Origin: Tretioscincus oriximinensis
Lineage: Eukaryota > Chordata > Lepidosauria > Squamata > Gymnophthalmidae
Direction: 5' to 3'
NCBI GenBank assembly: GCA_022410635.1
Contig: JAJVDF010000782.1
Span: 404,721-468,720, forward strand
Length of the DNA stretch: 64,000 nucleotides
This document shows positions 24,045 to 34,600 of the stretch, one piece after another. Each line of letters begins with the position of its first letter. Positions within the stretch are counted from its first letter, which is position 1. The notes beneath the pieces are model-generated. The model saw only the letters and a program-made list of their open reading frames with translations, was not told the DNA's origin and searched no databases. A program made the translations under genes and the position numbers.

Positions 24045-24190
24045 TTTCAAAGAAATAACCGTGTTATTCTTTGTTCAAAAAGTCCAGCAAGAGAGGTTTT
24101 TGCAGCACTTTGAAGACTAACAAAAGGGAAGGTAGCTTCTTTGTATATATCTGAAAAAAAATAGACTTGATTACAGAAGCTCATGTCACC
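24045..24190. repeat. Fold-back family P2 copy
   Basis: CAAAGAAATAACCGTGTTAT, AAGTCCAGCAAGAG and GAAGACTAACAAAAGGG are the P2 signature blocks in order, ending with an AAGCTCATGTCACC block. Confidence 0.5.
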
Positions 24191-24349
24191 TATCATCTTC
24201 TTGTTTGCCTCCAAAGTGCTATAACCTCTCCTTTCTGAACTTTCTTGGTGGATTTTATTTAAAACTTGTAGAGGATGGCTTTTCCAAAGCTCATGAATGG
24301 AATGGCCTCCTAGTGGGCATTTCCATTCCCCCTGCCAGTGTTACTGTTC

Positions 24350-24383
24350 CTGCGTACCCCCCCCCCCNAAAAAAAAAAAAAAT
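24350..24383. repeat. C-run/A-run homopolymer junction
   Basis: A run of C, an N and a run of A follow each other. A similar C11/A22-type junction occurs at 25,367-25,398. These are error-prone for sequencing, so lengths are uncertain. Confidence 0.8.
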
Positions 24384-24914
24384 TGCCCTCCCTCCATGCT
24401 GCCCCAGTTGGCTGCCGCTGGTCCTACTGCCACAGTTATTGCCAGTGAATTGCGCCTCAGGGCTGGTGACCGAATTATAGGTGTGATGATCTCGTGCTTC
24501 CAAGTAGCCAAGCATGGATGACACATGTTACACTATGCCCTTCAGGCAATGTGTAATGGGCTCTGCGTTTGCTCTGCCTCTGCATGGCAGAATACCATGG
24601 GCACTGCTGTGTTTTTGAGGTTTTACTTCTGCTCCAGATTGGAAGTATGATCATTTTCTTGCTTTTATAGACAACATACAGTATATAGATGTAGGAAGTA
24701 CCGTAACTGATATGGGTTTAAGAACATGTGTGTAATAGTGATGGGTTGAACCAGGGCCACTTCTGCAATAGATCTGCTGTCTATGTTGGACGAGGCTTTA
24801 GCTCAGCGGTAATGCAGGAAGCCTGGGTTACCTCTCCCAGATATTAATTGTATATCTCTGCCAACAAACTGCATATTGATGTCCAAGCAATCCACCTGGG
24901 GTTTCCACAAATTG

Positions 24915-25135
24915 ATGGTGCCCGTCAAGTCCACATTCTAGTGCAAGGAGGGCCTGCCATANCCTGCACTAACATGCATACAGCAAGTCCCTATTCTAGA
25001 ATAAAGCCCAGTGAAGAAAGGGCCTAGGTAACAAACATACCTGCATGTTTCCAAAAGGCTTATTCTGGAATATATCTTGGAATAGGGGCTTTGCTGTCTG
25101 CATGCTAGTGCAGACTGTGGCAAGAGAATGGTGCA
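24915..25135. repeat. Two P1 fold-back pieces in inverted order
   Basis: A right-arm type piece (CTATTCTAGAATAAAGCCCA to GAAGAAAGGGCC, about 24,992-25,025) is followed by a left-arm type piece (GCTTATTCTGGAATATATCT to GCATGCTAGTGCAGACTGTG, about 25,058-25,120). This may be two truncated copies or one rearranged copy. Confidence 0.5.
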
Positions 25136-25140
25136 ACTGG

Positions 25141-25745
25141 GAAAATCTCATTTTATTGACTTAGCATTTTCTTACATCCTACTTAAAATGCAATCTCACT
25201 CAGTTTCAGCATTGTTCTGTAAATTTTGATAAAGGAATTAATAAATTGACATTAATTTAATATTTCTTAATGTGGATATCTCCCAAAACAGCATTCACAA
25301 TTTTATAATGTTTTTTTCTATCTTGTTGTTTTAATTCTAAAACTTTGTTTTGCATGGGGGAAAATCCCCCCCCCCCCAAAAAAAAAAAAAAAAAAAATTG
25401 GTCCAATGTAATGATGTATGTAACGCCTGGAATAAATGCTGCATCTCTGTAATTTAAAAAAATACCTAAAAGAACTTTATTTGGTGACCTTCTTGTACTG
25501 AGCCATATTCTGGCCAAATATCTTATGCCAGTACAGACAAAGACTGGTCCTTTTTGCACACAAATATCAGGTAAAGCAACAAGAAATGAAGTGTGAATTT
25601 GCTCACACTGTATTCTGTGTAAATATCATTTTTCGGCAGGTGTGATTCTGAATAGGCAGAAACTGGTCTACTCAGGTAATTAACACCTGAGTCACAGGTG
25701 CAACAGAATGAAACAAGGATTTTTTTAAATGGTAAAGTAATCTAG
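25141..25745. other. Non-coding stretch, nothing recognised
   Basis: AT-rich. It includes the C-run/A-run junction at about 25,367-25,398. Confidence 0.3.
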
Positions 25746-25747
25746 GA

Positions 25748-26260
25748 ATTTACATAAGAACATAAGAGGAGCTCTGNTGAATGGGGCCAGAGCCCATCTA
25801 GTCCACCCTTCTGCCTCACACAGTGGCCCATAAGTTTGAAGCAAGGCAAATCTTCACCTGTTCTCAATTCCCTGCAAATGGTACTTCAGGAATACTGCTT
25901 GTTGCTCTATTCCCGAGACAGTATCAAAAGATCCATCCTAGTAGCTGTTTATACCCTTGATGTCCATGAACTTGTCTAAGCCTGTCTTAAAACTATGCAG
26001 GCTGCTAGCTACCACCACCTCTTCTGGCAGTAAATTCCACAGGCCAATAACCCTTTGGGTGAAAAAATACTTTCCTTTGTCTGTCCTCACTCTTCTGCAC
26101 ATCAGAAGTGTTGTGTGATAGAGAAAATAATTTCTCTCTATTCACCTTATCATCCCATGCATGGTTTTATACACTTCAGTCAGATCACCTCTTAAAACAT
26201 TGTATTTTGAGGCTGAAGAGGCCCAAACATTGCAGCCTAAATACAATTGCAGTTAGGAAC
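25748..26260 (-). repeat. CR1 3' fragment
   Basis: It begins ACATAAGAACATAAGAGGAG, the reversed CR1 3' terminus, and continues through CATCTAGTCCACCCTTCTGC and CTACCACCACCTCTTCTGGC to coding remnants around 26,160-26,230. Confidence 0.8.
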
Positions 26261-26634
26261 ATTTATGCTTAAAACCTCTCTCCGTAGATAAGAGTGCTAG
26301 TGCAGACCATGGTTGGGTTAGCACCTTCTTCCTTTAATGGGTTAAAAAACTTATTGTTGGGACCCCTGAATATGGATAGTTTCATGGTTTGATTCCTCCA
26401 GTAGTTGAAACATACCAGCTCCCTCCTTGTTCTGCTGCAGCAGCGGAGAAAGTGCTTCAGTTTTGCTGCCGAAGCAGAAGACTAGCGTTGCTGACGGCTC
26501 AGAAAAATGTCACTCCAAAGGTGCTCTTGCTGTGCAAGATGAGGCTTATAGTTCAGAAACATCTGGAGGCTGTGGTTGAATGAGCCTTCATTAGTCCACC
26601 TGGTTAATGTCTGTGCAGTGGAAAAAGCCTTTGG

Positions 26635-26745
26635 GAGAATTCTGGGCTACATCTCAAAATTGGGTTTGGCCATCCATATGCNAGTGTAGACTATGGCAGG
26701 CGCCATTCCCAAGAATAAAACCCAGTGTGAATTCACCCTTTCCCG
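26635..26745. repeat. Fold-back family P1, partial copy
   Basis: AGTGTAGACTATGGCAGGCG at 26,683 followed by AAGAATAAAACCCAGTGTGA and a CCCTTTCCC end. The left arm is decayed. Confidence 0.5.
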
Positions 26746-28480
26746 TTACCTGAACCTTTTCTTGGTATTTTGCACATTAAACTAGAACCCTGCCACTGAA
26801 CACCATTCTGTTGAAAACATGACAATCCATGTACATTGGTCATTCTCTACAAAGATTTTTTTTTTGCTCTGGGGTTTAGTGGCTTTAATCTTATAAACTA
26901 ACTTTCAGTCCTGCTCTATAGGGGGAAATGCAAGGGTGGTTTTATATACCAACTCTACTGAATCAAATTCCTTTAAAAAAATCTCTAAACCTGGAGCAGC
27001 CAACGAAACCATCCAGGTGATGTAGAATTACGACTCCCACCAGACTTACCTGCAAAGCCTCTAGTTGGGGAGAAGAGCAGGATGGCTTTGAAGGCAGTTT
27101 GCAAGGAATTAGGAACAGGTGAAGGTGTTGCCCCTGGCCTTTTTTGCACTTTGGGGATCGTTCCAAGGCCTCAATAGGAACCGAAAATTTCCATGGTTAA
27201 TTGCTCTATTATTCCACAATTACATCAAAAGATTTCTTAAACTTACCTTAACTTCCTTGTGTGGACTGCTATTACGTGTACCTGCACTATGGAAATTCCT
27301 ACAGAAAGCACAAGTCTTAGCTTTTCTGTGTTCCCCATGTCATGAATCATTCAATCTCAGTGATGAGAGACAGGTATAAAATATAGAAAGCCTTCCTGCT
27401 TCTGATCTAAGAGCAGGAATGCTTCTGCCTAAGAAGACAGGAAACATTCCCTATGCCAGTGGATGGGAATGGCTCCCACCATCCATTCTCTGAAGGGCAA
27501 AACTTCTTTTTCGATCATTAGCTTTAGATGCCCAGAAACCAATGGTAGCCCAGTGTGTGAGAGTGAATGCTGAACTCCATATATTGTGGCCCAATCTAGC
27601 AGACCCTCTTTATGTTCTTAGGCTCATGGTCTTTAAAACATTGGGAGCCCATGTGGACCTTCGCCTGTCATTTCTCCAGCTGTGGCAGTTTTTAAGGAAG
27701 CCTGCAAGCTGTGTGATGCAGTGATGGTTGGTATAGCAACAAGGACTCACCAGCAATAGACATTCATAGGCTGCATTGATGGGGCGTCACTCTAGATAAG
27801 TCAGTGGCAGCCATATCCGTGCNGTCTTCGTATAGTATGATCCTATGCTCATGATTTCTGAAATGCATTTTTTCAGGGTAATGCACTGCAAAAAGAACAT
27901 TATATGAATTATTGCTGGCAATGTAAAGGTTGGATAAACAAGTTTTGCATAGTACAGTGAGTTCCCAGAAGAGATTCACATGTGATTTAAGGGGGAGTCA
28001 AATCATTGCCAAAATTCTATCTGCATTTGCCGATTTGTCTCGAATTCAGACCAAATTCCAATTAAATTTCTGTTTGGTGACTTTTGTCTTGCTTAATTTT
28101 ATAAATCTTCCATTTCATATCTTTGTAGTGGGTTTCCTTAGTGTTTTTAGTTGTTCTATGTTACCCTAAATACAGAACTTCATTCTGTGTAAGGAAGTTG
28201 GTACAGAAAAGTTTCTGATTCTTTTTTTTTAAAGATCCAAAAAGAGAGACAGAGAAAGAGAGACCTCTCTTATGTCCAGTTTTGTCATTTAGGCTTTTTT
28301 CAGGATTAAGAGGTCACAATCTACATGTGCTAAAGGGGGGATTCTGTCCTCTCCCCTATGCAACCTTGTCACTGCATGTGGCTCTGACGCAGAAGTGTCA
28401 GTCCATGGCAAATGTGTGCCTGACTCTTCCTTCCTGGTTCTGTTAAGAGGATTTCCCTCAAATCCTCCCCATCAGACTTA
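26746..28480. other. Non-coding stretch with two short CR1 remnants
   Basis: Plus-strand CR1 scraps lie at about 27,080-27,150 (GAATTAGGAACAGGTGAAGG) and 27,540-27,625 (ending TTTATGTTCTTAGG). Otherwise nothing recognised. Confidence 0.4.
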
Positions 28481-28499
28481 GCTTTATCTTTTGCCTGCT

Positions 28500-28705
28500 T
28501 AATGGGGGCTGGGAGGTAGAGGGCAAAATATCTTTATTGAATATGGAAGGTTTCCTGGGTATCGTTAGGAAATTGATAGGTGAAATGGAAGGTTTCTCTG
28601 CCTTCTGCTTGAGACTGCCCAGGTGCAATTGGTGGGCCACCACGTTAGGTAGAATACTGTTACCCGATTCAGCAAGGCTCCTCTAACGTTCTTAGGTTCT
28701 TACAA
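28500..28705 (+). repeat. CR1 3' fragment
   Basis: Plus orientation: TTGAGACTGCCCAGGTGCAA, TTGGTGGGCCACC, TTACCCGATTCAGCAAGGCT and the terminal GTTCTTAGGTTCTTA. Confidence 0.65.
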
Positions 28706-29434
28706 TTGTGTAGAAGGGACAGTTTGGGAGCCCGACTTGGATGGACCTACTGACTCACTGGACTTCATTATTTGTCACTGTTCCATTTGACTAGAAGACA
28801 AACGTGTCTGGGGATTTTTCATCCTCTATCCAGTATACAGACTTTTAGAAAGGTCTGGCAAGTCCCTTCCTAAGATGATGCCACGTTCTTACCTGTTTCC
28901 CCCCCGGTTAGGGTAAGTAGAAGTATACCTTCCATGAAGCTCTCTTGAACTTGCGGTTCCATCATGACAGGTGATTACATCTGTAAACTTGCAGCATAGG
29001 GTTCAAGGCTTGTGAGCACAATTTTAGCTTCTCCTGAGGGTGAAGTAAACATGTGAGAAATCCTCATTAGACTGTTAACTTCGCTTGACTAAGGTAGACA
29101 GGAGTGTTGAAAGCAAGGCTTCTATGCTGTGAATTGAGAGGTTTGAATGGAGCTCATGAAGTGAGACCCTGGTGTGGAAATAGTACAGTTGGGTCATTAG
29201 CTTGAGTAGAATTCTTGATGCACACGAGTCTTGCTTCTTTGGTTCTTCTATCATCCTAAGTTTTCATTTGAGGCCTTAACATCCTATTTACCTGTAATGA
29301 TGGTACATGAACCATGTTCAAGGAATAGAAATAGTAACATAAGAACTTTGTGAGTCAGCTAGAAACCTATTTTCTTAAAGAAAAAAGCTCCCCCAAATAC
29401 ATATATGGGTTTGGTGAATCTTGCATTAGCAGTC
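28706..29434. other. Non-coding stretch, nothing recognised
   Basis: No gene, RNA or known repeat seen. Confidence 0.3.
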
Positions 29435-29439
29435 ATAGC

Positions 29440-29543
29440 TAAAGAACCATATATATGGTTCTTTACCTATGGTTCATTTATGGTTCTCTAGCTAATAGTG
29501 CCATATATATATATAAAACACATTAGCTAAAGAACCATAAATG
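29440..29543. repeat. Perfect 26-bp palindrome plus 22-bp inverted repeat
   Basis: 29,440-29,465 equals its own reverse complement (TAAAGAACCATAT joined to its mirror). 29,475-29,496 and 29,522-29,543 are inverted with one mismatch and share the same AAGAACCAT core. A cruciform could form here. Confidence 0.85.
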
Positions 29544-29584
29544 CATACTAATTCTGGAGAACAAGGCTGCTATGATAAAGTTCT

Positions 29585-29735
29585 CACATAAAATCCAAGA
29601 TAGAGCTTTGTACTTTTAATGGTAGAAAAAAGTGATATTCCTCCCAGGGGCAGCGGACATTAGAAGCTATGCCTGATGAAAGGTCCTCTATTCTACAGCC
29701 ATTAAAGCTGCAAAGCTCTATCATGGTTTTTATAT
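29585..29735. repeat. Fold-back family P3 copy
   Basis: Arms at 29,599-29,627 (GATAGAGCTTTGTACTTTTA...) and 29,691-29,722 (its inverted form) enclose a centre with CGGACATTAGAAGCTATGCC and TGAAAGGTCCTCT. A diverged copy is at 62,820-62,995. Confidence 0.6.
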
Positions 29736-31100
29736 GGGAATCATAGGGGATGGTCTTAGCTTATAAGAGGAAAAATCTATCACAGTTTTGGGGTAGGAAT
29801 TCGTACAGAATTCTGTAGGTGATTTGAGCCAGCCTTGAGCTAGCCTGTTTTGCCTACCCATGCCCTAAGATCTGCTGGTGAGCCCCCGTGGGCAGTTCCA
29901 CCCCCTTTAGCAATTAACTGGGTTGGCCCACTTGGAATAACATTCTTCGGGAAGGCTCCTAGGATATGGAAGGGTCAGGCACTCTCATTGTATAATGGTA
30001 GAGTCTTTTAACCTGATTTTTGGCTCAGGGAACAAAACTTAGTCATTCACTTACCACAAAACTTAGTCATGTTCACATTCTGAGGGTATTTATCTTCTAC
30101 TAGATTTAATAGGCAAAGCTTGAACCTCCCTGTAAAAGTGGCAGTATAGTAGGGAATAGCTGGGGGAACACTTAAGAGAGCCATTCTGGCCTTGTGGTTA
30201 GAATGTCAGACTCCTACCTGGACATCTTTTATAATCATTTTATTTTTACCTACCCTGCGACCTTTGAACAGACTGTAAACTAGAAATATAAGCAAATGCA
30301 ATAGTGGATTCAGTTTGTTGCCACCAGGAACCATCAGGTTGAAGGAAGTAGGGCTGCAAATGCACTGACACCTTAAAATGGGGAGTGAAAACAATTGCTG
30401 GAATTCAAATTGGGAATGGACCCAGCCACCTGTGTTGGATCCTCCGTTTGGTGCATTTTAAGTGTACACACACCGTTCCTTCCACCGCTTGCCTCATCTA
30501 CCCTGTACAAGCTTAGAAGTTCCCTGTTTTACTGGCCAGCTGCCTCCTCCTCTCCTTCTCCTCTGGGCTGGCTGGGCTTCCTCTCGTTGCTGACCCCCAG
30601 CAGCACCTCGCCAGATCAGAGGAAGAAGAGGAGACAGCTGGCAAGGTTTGTTTGTAAGGCAACAATCCCCAAGAGGGAGAAGGGTGTTTCCTAAGTTTGT
30701 ATGTGTGTGAAGATAAGCTGGGTGGACGAAGCTGCAGTTTGACAGAGGGGGCGCCAGAGAGCTCTGTAATCAGAGTGCTGTTAACGCAAATTGCAAGGAA
30801 CTGTGCCCGATTCCCGTTACAGACCCAACTCTGTTTCCGGCACATATGGCTATGCAGATTGGGGATCAGCTACTGATCAGCAGTAAATATTTATCCTTGT
30901 AATTGGTGAAACCTGGTTTGGGGCGCAGTTCTGCATTCATTGAACCAAATGCCTTGGAAATCAAAGCCCACCGTTTCTTTCAACACCGTTTTGCCCAAAG
31001 GTTTTGATTGAGAACTTTGTTACAGATGCCCATTGGTTCAGGCGTGTGGAGCGCTCAGCCCTCTTTGTTTGTACAACTTCTTCCACCATTCTCCTTGCAG
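29736..31100. other. Non-coding stretch before the candidate 5'UTR exon
   Basis: A SINE head fragment lies at about 30,183-30,235 (CTTGTGGTTAGAATGTCAGA). 30,480-30,860 is GC-richer, with CpGs and pyrimidine-rich blocks. It could hold an alternative promoter, but no core element is recognisable. Confidence 0.3.
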
Positions 31101-31180
31101 GACCAAAACTGCCGTCACGCTGAAGCNCCTCAGGTAGCCTCATTACGGACGGACCCTTCTGGCACTTGACCATTTTGCAG
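31101..31180 (+). other. Candidate non-coding 5'UTR exon of HDLBP
   Basis: A good pyrimidine tract ending CTCCTTGCAG sits just before 31,101, and a strong donor CAG|GTGAGT follows 31,180. The 80 nt between contain several CpGs and one N. The start-codon exon has a splice acceptor 35 nt before its ATG, so an upstream non-coding exon must exist. This is the nearest good candidate, 352 nt away, but there is no transcript evidence. An internal CAG|GTAGCC is an alternative, weaker donor. Confidence 0.35.
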
Positions 31181-31324
31181 GTGAGTTTGTCCTTCTGCCT
31201 CTTGCAGGGAAATAGGTTTCCATCTCTAAACCAGAAATCCATTTGCCTTTCCTATGCTATGTGGGTTGCCGGAAGTTGTTTTTCTAATTGTAAGGCCTCA
31301 ACAGTAAAGAAATGTTTTTATCTG

Positions 31325-31490
31325 ATGCCAGCATGTCACGTAGACATTGTCAGACTCTTATCTGTAAGTCTCCCAGCAGTTTTGCACTCCTCCCCAAAGC
31401 CATCTGGGTGACCTTGGGCTAGTCGCAGTTATTTGGAGCTCTCTCAGCCCCACCTATTTCACAAGATGTCTTTTGTGAAGTGTAACCTGG
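31325..31490 (+). repeat. tRNA-derived SINE copy
   Basis: CAGACTCTTATCTGTAAGTC, then CCATCTGGGTGACCTTGGGC and CTCTCAGCCCCACCTATTTC. The same head and body as 4,193 and 40,978. It lies between the candidate 5'UTR exon and the start-codon exon. Confidence 0.65.
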
Positions 31491-31532
31491 TTTGACTCCC
31501 TTTCTTCCAACTTTTTTTCCTCACCCTAACAG

Positions 31533-31643
31533 TGGAATACCGGAAACGCAAATCTGGGTTTGAAACTATGAGTTCGGTAGCAGTGTTAACACCTGAGAGC
31601 TTTGCTGAGCACCGCAGCGGCCTGAGGGATGAAGAAACACGAG
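31533..31643 (+). CDS. HDLBP: Vigilin exon with start codon (coding exon 1)
   Basis: A T/C-rich tract ending in TAACAG precedes 31,533. The first 35 nt are 5'UTR. ATG is at 31,568-31,570 and opens [18 protein letters not shown], the conserved vigilin N-terminus. The donor is GAG|GTAAAA after 31,643, leaving a phase 1 intron (one base of codon 26 here). A strong acceptor directly upstream of 5'UTR means at least one further non-coding exon lies upstream. Residues 1-25. Confidence 0.95.
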
Positions 31644-34600
31644 GTAAAAGTCACTTTGAATCCTATCCTGGGAATAGGGTGTCCAAGATTGTAGCTTGCA
31701 ATGAATGAGACACGAGTTTGATGAAAGGATGCATAGGCAGGTTTGCTAGTAAGGTCAAGAATGAACAGCCACGCCAAGAAACATCACTATACAGAAGCAG
31801 CTGGAGAACAATTTCTGCTTTCCACAGCACTCAGCTGCTGATCTTCAGGTTACCATTTTAAAATGATTCAAAGAAGTAGCTGTGTTAGTCTGGTTGCAGA
31901 ATTTCTAGCACGGCGGTCTTGCAGATCCGTAGAGACTAACAAGAAAAAGGTAGGCAACACAAAGAAGTGGACTTCCTCTGAAAACTCACACTGCCAACCT
32001 TTTTCTTGTTAATCTCTAGGGCAATATAAGACCGTATTGCTAGAAATTACTGAAGGAGTCTCAAGATGGAAATGTCACAGTGAAGTAGTTGACCTGATGC
32101 CTATCAAATCTCAATTCACCTGTGATTTGCATTGAAAACCATGTTTGATCTTGCTAACTATTAGATTTCTGTCACTGACTTCATTTATAATGCTTGTTGT
32201 GCTTATTTTGTATGTGTGGGAGACTTCCCAGCATAACTATCAGACTTGAGGCTTTTTGTTTCTGTTCATAGATATCACAAATAACATTTTTGCACTCTAC
32301 TTATGAGTGAATAGTTCGAGCAAGGGGGTGGGTTGGAAGGTGTTTGTCTCATAGCATTTTAGAAACTAACAAGAAAAAGATAAGAACATAAGAGGAGCCC
32401 TGCTGAATCGAGCCACAGTCCATCTAGTCCAGCATTCTGTCTCACACAGAGGTCCACCAATTGCACCTGGGCAGTCTGAACAGAAGGAGGAAAAATCTTC
32501 AGCTGTTCTCGGCGCCCTGCAAATGGCATTTCAGGAGTACGGCCTGTTTCTCCATCTTGGAGGCAGCATCAAGACATCCATCCTAGTAACATGAGCTAGA
32601 TAAAGGAATACATCTGAAGAAGTAGGATGAAACTAGCCTGGTTACCTTGGGCTAATCACAGCCCCACTTATTTTACAAGGTGTTTTTTGTGAAGGGAAGA
32701 AAAGAAAATCTTCAGTTATTGCTGTTCTCCTCCGTCTCCTATTCTTTTTCTTTTTTGTTTCTTCTTTTTCTCCTTTTTTTTTCTCCTCCTCCTTTCTCCT
32801 ACTACTTTATTGTTAGTCTTTAAAGTGAACATAAGAACATAAGAAAAACCATAGTGGATCAGGCCACAACCCATCTAGTCCAGCATTCTGTCTGAAACAG
32901 AGGCCCACCAGATGCACCTGGGCAGCCTGAACAGAGGAAAGCAAAATATGCACCTGTTCATGACTCCCTGCAAATGGTATTTCAGGAGTCCTGCCTGTTG
33001 CCCCATCCCGGAGGCAGCATCCAGACATCCATCCTAGTACCCATTTATACCCTTGGTGTCCATAAACCTGTCTAGTCCTGTCTTGAAACTATCCAAGCTG
33101 TTAGCTACCACTCCCTCTTCAGGAAGTAAATTCTACAGGCTGATGACCCTCTGGGTGAAAAAATACTTTCCTTTGTCTGTTCTCACTTTTCTACCCAACA
33201 GTTTTAAGGAGTGCCCTCTAGTTCTTGTGTTATGTGATAGAGAAAACATTTTTCTCTATTCACCCTGTCCATCCCATGCATGATTTTGTACACTTCAATC
33301 AGATCCCCTCTCAAATGTCGCCTTTCAAGGCTGAAGAGGCCCAGATGTTGCAGCCTGACTTCATAAGGGAGGTGCTCCAGACCCTTGATCATTTTTGTTG
33401 CCCTTTTCTGCACCTTCTCCAGTTCCAAAATTTCCCTCTTGAGATGTGGTGACCAGAATTGAACATAGTATTCCAAATGTGGCCTTACCACAGATTTATA
33501 AAGAGGCAAAACAACATTTACTGACTTGTTTTCGATTCCTTTCCTAATTACCCCAACATGGAAAGTGCCATGAGATCCTTGGCTAGAAATTTTGATACAG
33601 ATTAATATGGCTACTTCTTGTCATTATGAACAAGGGAGAGCGTATGTTTTGCTGATGCTTGTGGTTCCATGTATCTGAAGTAGGTTCTGTGAACCAGACT
33701 GTGATTGTCCTTTTCCTCCTTTCCCATGGAAACTATTTTTGACACTACGTACAGATGTATACACAGAGGATCTCTTACTGTGTGTTTATGTGTTGGCAGG
33801 TGGTGTCCCAGAGGATGAGGCCTACATCCCCACTTATTTGGAAGCCTTCCCACCACTCCCTGAAAAGGGAGCACCAGGGGAAAAGTCCAGTGAGCTTACG
33901 GGAGTATGGAACAAGATCCGGCCAATCAAATCCTCTGTCATCACCCAGGTGAATGTGTGGAGGCAGGGACGACAGTTTCAGCTGTGCACATGGTTTCCCT
34001 GCATGTTTTTGGTGCAGGAAGACACCCAGTGAGTGGTGCTAATTGCAAGATGTCAGCTTATTGCTCCCTCTGCAGCCATAAATAAGCAAGTGGTCTGGCA
34101 AAACAAATGGCTGTACAAAAAATCTTGAGTTCAAGTGATCGTTTTGGATTCCCTGGATCATTTGTTTTCAGAAGTAGAGTCTTGCCACAACTTTTCTTCT
34201 TTCCAAGCTCACCCGAAGTCTAAATGCTTTGGCATAAGGTTGAGGACAAGGAGTTTGTTATACTGTGTATGCAATATGCAAATTCTTTAGAATGTCGGGT
34301 TCATGAGGTCTGACACCTCGCAAATCTGACCACCTTCAGAGTGCGAGGGGAGAGAAATGAGTGTTAGTTGGGGTAAAAGGCAATACTCCATCTTCCCCAG
34401 CATCCCAGTTTCCCTTTTCAGTGGACATTACAATCCAGAGTGGGTGTGGTTTTGCACACTATTACAATAATTATACAGTGTTTCTCGTTGTGATCCTGCA
34501 TTTTCTAGAGCTTTGTGCAACCTTTATCAAACCTGCAGAGAATCTGCAGTTTCCTGGGAATTGTACAGGATNTTCTCAGGGTTGTCAGTGTCTGCACAAA

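Noticed and set aside
1..31532. Coding exons of SEPTIN2, the divergent neighbour of HDLBP in mammals as recalled.
   Set aside because: No septin motifs or exons seen; the neighbour, if kept, lies left of the window.
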